Positions 25,915 to 34,641 of a stretch of 64,000 bases of DNA are shown here, in pieces. Position numbers and translations under genes: made by a program. Source of the stretch: Alistipes timonensis JC136 (GTDB lineage: Bacteria; Bacteroidota; Bacteroidia; Bacteroidales; Rikenellaceae); assembly GCF_900107675.1 (NCBI RefSeq), contig NZ_FNRI01000005.1, positions 186,001 to 250,000 of the forward strand, given 5' to 3'. The stretch's first letter is position 1. The number at the start of each line of letters is the position of its first letter. The notes under the pieces are model-generated. The model saw nothing but the letters and a program-made list of their open reading frames with translations. It ran no database searches and was not told the DNA's origin.

Positions 25915-25945
25915 TTTGGTCCGCAGCCGGGGGGGGGTATCTTTA
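25915..25945 (+). promoter_or_regulatory. promoter P1 with G9 in its spacer
   Basis: TTTG (25915-25918), 19 bp, TATCTTTA (25938-25945). The -7 differs from TAnnTTTG only in the last base. The last nine spacer bases are all G, so tract-length change would alter the 19-bp spacing directly. Confidence 0.45.
25929..25937 (+). repeat. G9 homopolymer in promoter spacer
   Basis: Nine G directly before TATCTTTA. Poly-G tracts in promoter spacers cause phase variation in some pathogens; here this is only a positional argument. Confidence 0.8.
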
Positions 25946-26017
25946 CACCCGTAAAACACCCCGCAAGACCTCGGACCTCCATATACGTAAGTATCGAATA
26001 TTTTCTGATATTTTTAG

Positions 26018-26036
26018 TACTATGTGTTGCATAGTA
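26018..26036. promoter_or_regulatory. inverted repeat over P2 -33
   Basis: TACTATG (26018-26024), spacer TGTTG, CATAGTA (26030-26036). The spacer contains the -33 TTG of promoter P2, as expected of a repressor operator. Confidence 0.4.
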
Positions 26037-26058
26037 TAAATATTATTACATATCTTTG
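26027..26058 (+). promoter_or_regulatory. promoter P2 of the barrel gene
   Basis: TTG (26027-26029), 21-bp spacer, TATCTTTG (26051-26058), 31 bp before the ATG. Consensus Bacteroidota promoter. Confidence 0.65.
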
Positions 26059-26089
26059 CGCAAACAACTAAAGTGCAAAGCAGAATATT

Positions 26090-28450
26090 ATGAAAAGACT
26101 GATTCTCCTCATCGTCATCCTAGCTTCGGCCGCAAGTCAGCTTTCGGCGGCCCGTCTCTACCCCTCGACCGGGCGCGTGGTGGACGAGCAGGGAAACGCC
26201 GTCGAATATGCGACGGTCGTGCTGCTGAAAGGCTCCGAACAGGTGGCGGGCCGCACGACCGACGCCCGGGGGCGTTTCGAACTGAAAGTCGCGCCGGGCA
26301 GCTACACGCTGCAAATCCAGTTCCTCGGGTTCGACCCCGTGAAAAAGGAGGTCCGCGTTGAGCAGGACAACGATCTGGGAGATTTCGTGATGCGGTCCTC
26401 GGCGACCGGCATCGAGAGCGTGGTGGTGAAGGCCCGGCTGGTGCGGCGCGAGGCGGACCGGTTCGTGGTCGACGTGGCGAACACCCCCGCAGCCATCGGC
26501 AAGGACGGCATCGAACTGCTCGAACACGCCCCCGGCGTCTGGATCGACGGCGAGAAAATTTCGATCAACGGCAAGAGCGGTTCAAAGGTCTACATCAACG
26601 ACCGGGAGCTGCGCATGGAGCCCGAGCAACTGCTCACCTACCTGCGGTCGCTCCGGGCCGAGGAGATTCAGAAGATCGAGGTCGTGCCCACCACGGGAGC
26701 CGACTACGACGCCGATTCGGCGGGCGGCATCATCCGCATCACGCTCAAAAAACGCCGCGAGAACGGCGTCGACGGCTCGGTGGCGTTCAACACCCAGCAA
26801 GCCGACATAATCAACCGATACAACCCTTCGGCCAACATCAACATCCATTCGGGACGCCTGGACTTCTACGCCTCGGCGTGGGGATCTTTCGGGAAAGACA
26901 GGACGACCACCGACGAACGGACCCTCTACAATACGGCGGACAAGGCACTGAACGCCCATTCGGAGATGAAGGGCCGCAACCGCAGCTTCGGCGCCAGCGC
27001 CGGAACGGTCTTCGAGATCAACCCGCGGCACAGCGTCGGCGCGGAGTTCGAATACTGGCGCAACCGCGACGGTGAACCCAACGACTCCTACACGGATTTC
27101 CGCAACGGAGAGGTCACGACGCGTACGGACAGCTATTTCGACAAACTCGACCGGCGCAACAACTATTCGGCGACGTTCAACTACATCTGGAAAGTCGACA
27201 CGCTGGGTTCGACGCTCAAACTGCTGGCCGACTACACGCGCCGCCAGACCGACTCCCGCAACGACAACGAGAGCCGCATCACGCTCCCCGGAGGCGTCCT
27301 CGATTCCGTCTACCGCGACAATGTCGTGAGCCTCTACAACATCGCCACAGCGACGCTCGCCCTCGAGAAGAATTTCTCGCCCCGCTGGTCGCTGAAGGCA
27401 GGCGCCAAGTACACCTACAACGACATGCACAACGACGCCCTCTACGAATACCGCCAGGGCGACGCATGGCTGCGCAACGAGCAGCAGAGTTTCGTGATCG
27501 ACTATACGGAAAACATCGCGGCGGCCTACTCCATCGCCTCGGCCCAGCTCGGACGCTGGAGCCTCGTGGCGGGCCTGCGCGGCGAGTACACCCACACGAC
27601 GGGAAAAGACGTCGGGCAGGACTACTTCTCGCTCTTTCCCAACGCCAACGTCTCCTACTCCTTCTCGCAAGAGAAAGGCTGGTCGCTGATCGCCCAGTAT
27701 GCCCGGACCATCGAGCGGCCGCGGTTCTGGAGTCTCAGCCCGCAGCGGATGCAGATTTCGGACTACACCTACCAGACGGGCAACCCGTCGCTCGACCCGG
27801 CGTTCAAGCACGACGTGAGCCTGACGCTGGTGGCCGCCCACAGATACACCCTCACGGCAGGCGTGCAGATCGTGAACGACGAAATCCAGCAGACGATGCG
27901 GGCCGATCCCGAGAATCCCGACCTGCTGCAACTGGCCTGGGTCAACTACGACGCCACGAAAGGCTATTACCTTTCGGCCAACCTCCCGTTCCAGCCCGCG
28001 AAGTGGTGGCAGCTGAATGCCAACGTCACCTACATGCGCCGCGGACAGCGCGTCGAGCAGCACGGCGCCGAAGAGTTCTTCAACTGGGGATTCGTCAACC
28101 TCTCGACCACCTTCACCCTGCCGGCGAAATTTTTCATCGATTTGTCTTACCGCTACCAGAGCCGGCTGGATCTGGGCAACTGCTGGGTGGAGCCCGATCA
28201 CCGGCTGCAGGCGGGCCTGAAGAAACGTTTCGGCGACCGCTTCACCGCCTCGTTCTCGGTGGAGAACCTGCTGGACCAGGGACAACTGATCGGCGCGCGC
28301 GGCGACGGATTCGTCCGCACGGTGAAGGCCCGGCAAACGTGGAGCAACCGTTCGTTCCGCATCGGGGTGACCTGGAATTTCAAATCGGGCAGGGCCTTCA
28401 AACGCAAGGCCGTCGAAGCGGGATCGGCAGACGAAAAGAGCCGTCTGTAA
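26090..28450 (+). CDS. outer membrane beta-barrel protein (OMP_b-brl_3, TonB-receptor-like)
   Basis: 786 residues. Signal peptide 1-20; a carboxypeptidase-regulatory-like beta-sandwich at about 25-105 (GRVVDEQGNAVEYATVVLL); a plug-like domain at about 115-230 (GKSGSKVYINDREL, VVPTTGADYDADSAGGIIRI); then a C-terminal barrel of about 550 residues. This matches the TonB-dependent family annotated as outer membrane beta-barrel protein. No SusD partner follows, so it is not a SusC pair; small-ligand or metal uptake and cell-surface signalling are both possible. Two promoters, a G9 tract and a palindrome upstream suggest variable or repressed expression. Confidence 0.8.
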   Translation: MKRLILLIVILASAASQLSAARLYPSTGRVVDEQGNAVEYATVVLLKGSEQVAGRTTDARGRFELKVAPGSYTLQIQFLGFDPVKKEVRVEQDNDLGDFVMRSSATGIESVVVKARLVRREADRFVVDVANTPAAIGKDGIELLEHAPGVWIDGEKISINGKSGSKVYINDRELRMEPEQLLTYLRSLRAEEIQKIEVVPTTGADYDADSAGGIIRITLKKRRENGVDGSVAFNTQQADIINRYNPSANINIHSGRLDFYASAWGSFGKDRTTTDERTLYNTADKALNAHSEMKGRNRSFGASAGTVFEINPRHSVGAEFEYWRNRDGEPNDSYTDFRNGEVTTRTDSYFDKLDRRNNYSATFNYIWKVDTLGSTLKLLADYTRRQTDSRNDNESRITLPGGVLDSVYRDNVVSLYNIATATLALEKNFSPRWSLKAGAKYTYNDMHNDALYEYRQGDAWLRNEQQSFVIDYTENIAAAYSIASAQLGRWSLVAGLRGEYTHTTGKDVGQDYFSLFPNANVSYSFSQEKGWSLIAQYARTIERPRFWSLSPQRMQISDYTYQTGNPSLDPAFKHDVSLTLVAAHRYTLTAGVQIVNDEIQQTMRADPENPDLLQLAWVNYDATKGYYLSANLPFQPAKWWQLNANVTYMRRGQRVEQHGAEEFFNWGFVNLSTTFTLPAKFFIDLSYRYQSRLDLGNCWVEPDHRLQAGLKKRFGDRFTASFSVENLLDQGQLIGARGDGFVRTVKARQTWSNRSFRIGVTWNFKSGRAFKRKAVEAGSADEKSRL

Positions 28451-28464
28451 CGACGACAAACGAA

Positions 28465-28493
28465 CGGCGCCGGAGGTAATTCCTCCGGCGCCG
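28465..28493. terminator. strong hairpin between barrel and EamA genes
   Basis: CGGCGCCGGAGG (28465-28476), loop TAATT, CCTCCGGCGCCG (28482-28493). Twelve perfect GC-rich pairs between convergent genes; no long T-tract. Confidence 0.65.
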
Positions 28494-28511
28494 CCGTTTC
28501 TGCAAAGTCCG

Positions 28512-29501
28512 TCAGCGGGTGCGGCGGATGCGCGGCAGCGGCAAACGGCGGGCCCAGCGCACAGCCCAGCGCGGCAGCCGCGGACGGGCCATCCAGCGGG
28601 CCAAGTGGGTGACGGAGGTCGGGATACGGAGGGACTTGCCTGCGATGATGAGCGTCACGGCAACAAGGATCAGCGCCACGCCGACGCCGATGCGCAGCGT
28701 GAACCGCTCTCCGAAAACCATGACGCCGAAGAACAACGCCGTGACGGGTTCCAGCGCCCCGAGAATCGCCGTGGGCGTGGAACCGATGCGGCGGATGGCC
28801 CCGGCCATCGTCACCAGCGAAACGATCGTCGGAAACAGCGCCAGCGAAACGGCGTTGACCCACATCAGGGGCGAAGGGATGGCCTGCAAATCGGCACCGC
28901 CGCGCAGCCGCACGACATAGACCAGCGAACCGAACAGCAGGCTGTAAAAGGTAAGCTTTTCGGTCGGGAGGTTTTTCAGCGACGAGCGGTTGATGCCGAC
29001 GATATAGACGGCATAGGCGAGCGCCGAGAGGAAGACCAGCAGCACGCCCGCAAGGCTGAGCGTCGCGCCGTCGCCCCCTTTGTAAAGCAGGGCGATGCCC
29101 GTGCAGGCCAGGACGATCGAGAAAACCGTGGCGGCGGTGACCCGTTCGCGGAAGCCGACGGCCATGATGACGGCGACCATCACCGGATAGACGAACAGGA
29201 TGGTCGAGGCGATGCCGGCGTCCATGAGGTTATAGCTCTGGAAAAGCAGCAGCGAAGATACCGAGAAAAGCACGCCCATCGCCGCCAGAGGCAGGATGTC
29301 GTGCCGCGTGAGGGCAAACGACTGCCGCCGGAAGAGCATCAGCGCCCCCAGCATCACCACAGCCAGCACATAACGGTAAAAAAGGACCGAATCCGGACTC
29401 ATGCCCGCCCCGTAAAGGGGCAGCGCAAAGAGCGGATTGAGTCCGTAACTGGCCGCAGCTATGGCTCCCAGCACATAGCCGCGCGAACGTTCGGAGGCCA
29501 T
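28512..29501 (-). CDS. EamA-family inner-membrane transporter
   Basis: 329 residues with ten predicted hydrophobic helices in two repeats, the drug/metabolite transporter pattern. Typical features are YGLNPLFALPLYGAGM near the start, FQSYNLMDAGIASTILFVYPV in repeat one, and GSTPTAILGALEPVTALFFG in repeat two. It likely exports a small metabolite; the substrate cannot be read from sequence. The start codon at 29501 directly abuts the lemA stop at 29502, so the two are probably co-translated. Confidence 0.85.
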   Translation of the reverse strand: MASERSRGYVLGAIAAASYGLNPLFALPLYGAGMSPDSVLFYRYVLAVVMLGALMLFRRQSFALTRHDILPLAAMGVLFSVSSLLLFQSYNLMDAGIASTILFVYPVMVAVIMAVGFRERVTAATVFSIVLACTGIALLYKGGDGATLSLAGVLLVFLSALAYAVYIVGINRSSLKNLPTEKLTFYSLLFGSLVYVVRLRGGADLQAIPSPLMWVNAVSLALFPTIVSLVTMAGAIRRIGSTPTAILGALEPVTALFFGVMVFGERFTLRIGVGVALILVAVTLIIAGKSLRIPTSVTHLARWMARPRLPRWAVRWARRLPLPRIRRTR

Positions 29502-30077
29502 TTAGAACGTCACCTGCGGAGCGGCTTCCGAGCCTTCGGCAGACTCGAAATAGGGCTTCTGTTCGAAGCCGAACATCCCGGCCACCAGATTCGCCGGAAA
29601 ACGGCGCACGGCGACGTTATAGACCCGGGCCATGTCGTTGAAGTCCTTGCGGGCGACGGCGATCCGGTTCTCGGTGCCTTCGAGCTGGGCCTGCAGCTCG
29701 AGGAAATTCTGGTTGGCCTTCAGGTCGGGATAGCTCTCCGAAACGGCGATCAGCCGCCCCAGCGCCGAGCGCACCTGCGCCTGCGCCTGCTGGAACTGCG
29801 CGAGCTTCTCGGGCGTCAGGTCATCGGCCGAAAGGTTGATCGACGTAGCTTTGGCACGCGCCTCGGTCACCTCGTTCAAAGTCTGGATCTCGTGGGCCGC
29901 ATAGCCCTTCACCGTATTGACCAGATTGGGAATCAGGTCGGCACGGCGCTGATACTGCGTCTCGACATTGGACCAGGCGCCTTTGAGCCCCTCCTCCTTG
30001 TTCACGAAACCGTTATACGTCGCATAAAAGAAGATCACCACCACGGCGACTACGCCGATCCAAATCCATTTTTTCAT
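29502..30077 (-). CDS. lemA: LemA family protein
   Basis: 191 residues. A single N-terminal membrane helix (about 4-20) is followed by the conserved start of the LemA helical bundle, YNGFVNKEEGLKGAWSNVETQYQRR in part, with DLIPNLVNTVKGYA and FPANLVAGMFGF near the C-terminus. The function of LemA is poorly known; it is often beside TPM-domain proteins, as here, 19 bp downstream of one. Together they may form a membrane complex. Confidence 0.9.
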   Translation of the reverse strand: MKKWIWIGVVAVVVIFFYATYNGFVNKEEGLKGAWSNVETQYQRRADLIPNLVNTVKGYAAHEIQTLNEVTEARAKATSINLSADDLTPEKLAQFQQAQAQVRSALGRLIAVSESYPDLKANQNFLELQAQLEGTENRIAVARKDFNDMARVYNVAVRRFPANLVAGMFGFEQKPYFESAEGSEAAPQVTF

Positions 30078-30096
30078 ACTTATCTGTTTTTAATCG

Positions 30097-30996
30097 TTAC
30101 CATTTCGAACCGGCCCCGCCGCCGCCGAAGGAACCTCCCCCGAAACCGCCGCCGAAGCCGCCGCCCGAGCTGCGGCCGAAACCGCCGCCGATGATCGTCC
30201 CGCCGCCGGCGCCCCCGCTGAAATTGTCGTCGCGGAGGTTCCGGGCCTGCCGTTTGACCACGGCGCCGCAGGAGGAACAAACATAGGTATATTCCACCAG
30301 CCGGTAATTCTGCGTGACACTCAGCACCCGCTGGGACTCCTGCCGCAGCGTGAATTTATGGCACTTCGGGCAACGGCGCCGGACGTAGTAGACCACGAGG
30401 ACCAGCCCCAGCGGCCCCACGATGAAGCCGACGACGATCACGAAGATCATCCACGCCGGAAGCTCATCGCCGGAATCGCCGCTGAGGTCGACTTCGCCGC
30501 CCTCGAGGATCGTGGCCGCGGCTTCGATGCCCGCAACCATGCCCGCACTGTAATCCCCCTCGCGGAAAGCGGGGAGCATATAGTTGAGCTGGATGCGTTT
30601 GCAGAGCGCATCGGGGAGGATGCCCTCCAGTCCGCCGCCCGTGACGAAGCGTATCTCGCGCAGGTCCTTCACCAACAGGATGCCCAGTCCGTTGTCACTC
30701 TTGGCTGAGCCCACGCCCCAGTCGCGGAACAGCTCGACGGCGAACGAAAAGGCGTCGCCGCCCGCAATGTCGTCGACGGCGACGACCGCCACCTGCGCAA
30801 GCCCCCGTTCACGCAGCGACGCGCAAACGGAGTTGATACGTGCCGTGGCCGCTGCGGAGAGGATGCCGTCGGGATCGGAGACATAGCGCTGCCGGTCCAT
30901 ACGCTGGACGTTGGGAATCTCGTCCGGGCGATAGGTCCCCGCAAGGGCCGACAGTGTGCCGGCAAGCAGCAGGCAAAGGATCGTGATCTTTTTCAT
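30097..30996 (-). CDS. TPM-domain membrane protein (YgcG-like)
   Basis: 299 residues from ATG 30996; the in-frame Met at 31020 is rejected because MKKITILCLLLAGTLSALAG is a clean signal peptide. TPM domain at about 35-165 (VSDPDGILS, NGLGILLV), transmembrane helix 182-204, a zinc-ribbon-like cluster with Cys209/Cys212 and Cys240/Cys243, and a Gly-rich tail ending GSKW. The TPM fold has been linked to phosphatase activity and to photosystem and membrane-protein repair elsewhere. It heads the TPM-lemA-EamA unit. Confidence 0.82.
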   Translation of the reverse strand: MKKITILCLLLAGTLSALAGTYRPDEIPNVQRMDRQRYVSDPDGILSAAATARINSVCASLRERGLAQVAVVAVDDIAGGDAFSFAVELFRDWGVGSAKSDNGLGILLVKDLREIRFVTGGGLEGILPDALCKRIQLNYMLPAFREGDYSAGMVAGIEAAATILEGGEVDLSGDSGDELPAWMIFVIVVGFIVGPLGLVLVVYYVRRRCPKCHKFTLRQESQRVLSVTQNYRLVEYTYVCSSCGAVVKRQARNLRDDNFSGGAGGGTIIGGGFGRSSGGGFGGGFGGGSFGGGGAGSKW

Positions 30997-31007
30997 AACC
31001 TCGGGAG

Positions 31008-31015
31008 CAAAGATA
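31008..31015 (-). promoter_or_regulatory. -7 element for the TPM gene
   Basis: Minus-strand TATCTTTG lies only 11 bp before the start codon, so the transcript would have almost no leader. No -33 at standard spacing. Confidence 0.35.
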
Positions 31016-31066
31016 GGCAAAAAAGCGGGATTCAGTACGTCTGCACAAGATTTTCGGCCGAGGGCG

Positions 31067-32347
31067 TCAGCGAGTCAGTATCCGGTAGCTCCACGGCGCC
31101 ATATCCTCCTCGACGCGCCCCCGGAGTTCGCAGGGTTCGCCCGTCATGGCGTCGGTGTACATACCGGCGTAGATGCCCGTATAGTAGTCGGCATGGATGG
31201 CATAAGGCGAAAGGTTCATCACCGCCACGACGCGATTGCCGGCCGTCTCGCGGACCATCGTCATCAGGCAGTCCTCGGCGTTGTTGCGAATCTCGATCAT
31301 CGCCCCGCCCCGCTCCCCCGCGGCGAGGGCCGGATTGCCGTGGCGCAGGGCCGTGAGGCGACGGTAGAAGTCGGTGAAGCCGTTGGCCCGGTATTCCCGG
31401 ATCGGATCGCGGTCGAAGAAGGCGAACGAGTGGTCGTAGCCGATCTCCTGTCCGGTATAGATCAGCGGCAGGCCGCGCGGGACGACGAACGTAAAAACCG
31501 CCATGATCTCGCGTGCGTCGCCCATACGGGTGAATTCCGATCCGTTCCACGTATTTTCGTCGTGGTTCGACGTGAACGCAAGCCGCATGGCCGAATCGGG
31601 ATAGCGGCCGCGGTCGGCATAGATGTAGTCGCGCAGCGCCGTGACGCGCACCCGCTGCCGGGCCACGTCGTTCAGCAGGTGGTGCATCTCCCAGGCGTAG
31701 CAGGCGTCGAAGCCCCCCTCCTCGACCAGATTGCGCTCCTCGGCCTCGGCCAGCAGGAACAGGTCGGGATGGATGCGCCGGAGACGTCGGGAAGTCTCGG
31801 TCCAGAAATCGACGGGCACCAGCATCGCCATATCGCAGCGGAAGCCGTCGACGGCGTGCTGCGTGATCCAGAACTCCATGGCGTCGCCCTGCGCCCGCCA
31901 CACGTCGCGGTTGGCGTAGTTGAGCTTCGCGGTGTCGGACCAGTCCCACGGCACGGCAGGCTCCCCCGCGGCGTCGCGTTCGTACCACGAGGCGTGTTGT
32001 TCGGCGATCCACCGGGCGTCGCGGGCCGTATGGTTGGCCACCCAATCGAGCAATATCTTTATGCCGAGGCGGTGGGCTTCGGCGACGAAGGCGTCGAAAT
32101 CGGCCATCGTGCCCAGTTCGGGATTCACGGCGCAGTAGTCGCGGATCGAATAGTAGGAGCCCAGCGAGCCTTTGCGCCCGGCCTCCCCGATCGGATAGAT
32201 CGGCATCAGCCACACGGCATCGACGCCGAGGTCTCGGAGGAAAGGAAGTTTCGCGGCGGCGGCGCGCAGCGTGCCTTCGGGCGTGAGCTGGCGCACGTTC
32301 ATTTCATAGAGAACGGCCTGGTAGCTCCATTCGGGATGCAGGTTCAT
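31067..32347 (-). CDS. GH13 alpha-amylase-family glycosidase, cytoplasmic
   Basis: 426 residues, no signal peptide. All four GH13 signatures are present: DWVANH (101-106), GFRCDMAML with nucleophile Asp172, acid/base Glu201 in LLAEAEE, and FTSNHDEN with Asp263. It is short for GH13, with a reduced B domain and small C domain. It probably cuts imported malto-oligosaccharides or maltodextrins inside the cell. It lies 14 bp downstream of the GH65 gene, so it belongs to an intracellular alpha-glucan unit with pgmB. Exact substrate (maltose-forming, alpha-1,6 or other) is uncertain. Confidence 0.88.
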   Translation of the reverse strand: MNLHPEWSYQAVLYEMNVRQLTPEGTLRAAAAKLPFLRDLGVDAVWLMPIYPIGEAGRKGSLGSYYSIRDYCAVNPELGTMADFDAFVAEAHRLGIKILLDWVANHTARDARWIAEQHASWYERDAAGEPAVPWDWSDTAKLNYANRDVWRAQGDAMEFWITQHAVDGFRCDMAMLVPVDFWTETSRRLRRIHPDLFLLAEAEERNLVEEGGFDACYAWEMHHLLNDVARQRVRVTALRDYIYADRGRYPDSAMRLAFTSNHDENTWNGSEFTRMGDAREIMAVFTFVVPRGLPLIYTGQEIGYDHSFAFFDRDPIREYRANGFTDFYRRLTALRHGNPALAAGERGGAMIEIRNNAEDCLMTMVRETAGNRVVAVMNLSPYAIHADYYTGIYAGMYTDAMTGEPCELRGRVEEDMAPWSYRILTR

Positions 32348-32361
32348 GCGACAATTGAAAA

Positions 32362-34641
32362 TTAAGAATTAAAGATTTCCCGCACGGCGACAAGACGGCG
32401 CATGCCGTGGATTTCGATCTCGAGGGGATCGCCCTCGTTCGTGACCTCGACGGCCGCAGGCGTGGCCTTTACGGTGAGCACACGGCCCCGGAAGTTGACT
32501 TTGAATGCGAGCGACTCCCACCCTCCGGGCAGCCGCGGATCGAACGACAACACGCCGTCGCGGACGCGCATGCCCCCGAAGCCCTCGACCACCGAGAGCC
32601 ACGACCCGGCCATCGAGGTGACGTGGCACCCTTCGGCGACCTCGCAGTTGTAGTCGTCGAGGTCCAGCCGCGCCGTGCGCAGGTACATTTCGACCGCTTT
32701 TTCCAGGTCGCCGAGGCGCGCGGCGAGGACGGCATGGACGCAGGGCGAGAGCGACGATTCGTGGACGGTGCGCGGTTCGTAGAAGTAGAAATTGCGGCGG
32801 AGGGTATCGAGGTCGAACTCCTCGCCGAAGAAATAGAGTCCTTGCAGGACATCCGCCTGTTTGATGAAGCACGAACGCAGGATGCGGTCCCACGACCACT
32901 TCTGGTTGATGGGCCGCTGGGCCGGGTCGAGGTCCTTCACGAGCGTCTGCTCCTTGTCCAGGTAGCCGTCCTGCTGGAGGAAGATGCCCAGCTCCCGATC
33001 CTCGCCGAGATACATGTTGTCAGCGATGCGGTGCCACACAGCCGTCTCGGCGGCCTCGTCGAACGCCCGTTTCGCGCAGATGCGGGCATAGTCCGCAGGG
33101 CGGTTTTCGCGCACCCATCGGGCGGCCCGGGCGGCGTAGCGCATCGACCAGCAGGCGATATAGGAGGTATACCAGTTGTTATTGACATTGTTCTCGTACT
33201 CATTGGGGCCGGTGACGCCCAGCAGGACGTATTGCCGCCGCGCATCGGACCACGTGATGCGCTGCGCCCAGAAGCGCGCGATGCCCACGAGCACCTCCAG
33301 TCCGCAGTCGGCGAGGTATTGTTCGTCACCCGTATAGCGGATATAGTTATGGATGGCATAGGCGATGGCGCCGTTGCGGTGGATCTCCTCGAAGGTGATC
33401 TCCCACTCGTTGTGGCACTCCTCACCGTTGATCGTGACCATCGGATAGAGCGCCGCACCGTCGCGGAACCCCAGTTTGACGGCGTTCTCGACGGCTTTGT
33501 CCAGCTGGTTGTAGCGGTAGACCAGCAATTCGCGGGCCACCTCCGGCCCGGCCGTGGCCAGGTAGAACGGCAGGCAGTAGGCCTCGGTGTCCCAATAGGT
33601 GACGCCGCCGTATTTCTCGCCCGTGAAGCCCTTGGGACCGATATTGAGGCGGGTGTCGACTCCGGTGTAGGTTTGCAGAAGCATAAAGATACAGAAGCGG
33701 ATGCCCTGCTGCGCCGCAGGATCGCCCCCGATCACGATGTCGCACCCGTGCCAGCGGGCCGCCCACGCCTCCTCCTGCTCTTTCAGCAGGGCGTCGAAGC
33801 CCGTCCGCAGGGCGTCGGCGGCGACGGCGCGCGCGGCGGCGGCGAGGTCCGCCGAAACGTGGTTGAGCGACGAGCAGATGCCCGCATATTTATATAATGT
33901 CGCGGTACGGCCCGCCTCGCAGCGCACCGCAGCGGTATGGCGGACCTGCTCGGGCTGCGTTCCGCAGCGGAACTCCGCGCCCTCCAGCTCCACGGCCTGC
34001 GCCCATGCGGCCTCGAAACCGCTCTTGCGGGTGCGGCTCTGCGTGACGTCGGCGTCGGTTGCGACCGGTTCCCAGAATTTCTCGTCGTAGTTGGCGTCGG
34101 CATTGCGCACATCGGCGTCGATATACGGCGAAAAGGTGATTTCGGCGGCGCGGTTCAGCGGCGTGACGGCATAGCGGATGACGCCCAGTTCGCGGCGCGT
34201 CAGCGACAGAAAGCGGACGGCCTCGACCGAGACTTCGACGCCGTTGCGCATCGTGACCGTCATGCGGCGCGTCAGCACCGAGCGGCGCATGTCCATCTCG
34301 CGGTAAAAGTCCGTCACCGCGACCGTCGCCAGGTCGAGCGGCTCGCCGTCGACCTCGATGTCGACCCCGATCCAGAATGCCGCGTTGAGCACCTTGGCGA
34401 AATACTCCGGATAGCCGTTCTTCCACCACCCCACACGGGTCTTGTCGGGGTAATACACCCCGCCGATGTAGTTGCCCTGAAGCGACGGGCCCGAGTAACG
34501 TTCCTCGAAATTGGCGCGGCCGCCCATGACGCCGTTGCCCAGCGCAAAGAGCGATTCGGCGGCTTCGACCCGCGCGGGGTCGAAATCGGCCTCGACGATC
34601 CGCCAGGGGTCTATGACAAGGTTCAGTCTATTTCTTTGCAT
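32362..34641 (-). CDS. GH65 glycoside phosphorylase (maltose phosphorylase-like)
   Basis: 759 residues, no signal peptide. Key blocks are WWKNGYPEYFAKVLNAAFW (N-terminal domain), TGEKYGGVTYWDTEAYCLP (substrate site) and the catalytic acid Glu481 in VTGPNEYENNVNNNWYT. The enzyme would split an alpha-glucosyl disaccharide with phosphate to beta-glucose-1-phosphate. Maltose is the likeliest substrate because the partner genes are GH13 and beta-phosphoglucomutase; trehalose, kojibiose or nigerose cannot be excluded. Its start overlaps the 3' end of pgmB by 19 bp. Confidence 0.88.
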   Translation of the reverse strand: MQRNRLNLVIDPWRIVEADFDPARVEAAESLFALGNGVMGGRANFEERYSGPSLQGNYIGGVYYPDKTRVGWWKNGYPEYFAKVLNAAFWIGVDIEVDGEPLDLATVAVTDFYREMDMRRSVLTRRMTVTMRNGVEVSVEAVRFLSLTRRELGVIRYAVTPLNRAAEITFSPYIDADVRNADANYDEKFWEPVATDADVTQSRTRKSGFEAAWAQAVELEGAEFRCGTQPEQVRHTAAVRCEAGRTATLYKYAGICSSLNHVSADLAAAARAVAADALRTGFDALLKEQEEAWAARWHGCDIVIGGDPAAQQGIRFCIFMLLQTYTGVDTRLNIGPKGFTGEKYGGVTYWDTEAYCLPFYLATAGPEVARELLVYRYNQLDKAVENAVKLGFRDGAALYPMVTINGEECHNEWEITFEEIHRNGAIAYAIHNYIRYTGDEQYLADCGLEVLVGIARFWAQRITWSDARRQYVLLGVTGPNEYENNVNNNWYTSYIACWSMRYAARAARWVRENRPADYARICAKRAFDEAAETAVWHRIADNMYLGEDRELGIFLQQDGYLDKEQTLVKDLDPAQRPINQKWSWDRILRSCFIKQADVLQGLYFFGEEFDLDTLRRNFYFYEPRTVHESSLSPCVHAVLAARLGDLEKAVEMYLRTARLDLDDYNCEVAEGCHVTSMAGSWLSVVEGFGGMRVRDGVLSFDPRLPGGWESLAFKVNFRGRVLTVKATPAAVEVTNEGDPLEIEIHGMRRLVAVREIFNS

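Larger units (their letters stand above)
25766..26089. other. divergent control region plsC / barrel gene
   Basis: 324 bp with no convincing gene. It contains a leftward -7 element for plsC, two candidate rightward promoters, a G9 run and a 7-bp-arm inverted repeat. The AT content is far above that of the flanking genes. Confidence 0.6.

Noticed and set aside
25836..26039. 67-codon open frame in the plsC/barrel intergenic region
   Set aside because: It spans the promoter elements, G9 tract and palindrome, has no ribosome site or familiar motif, and is AT-rich intergenic DNA.
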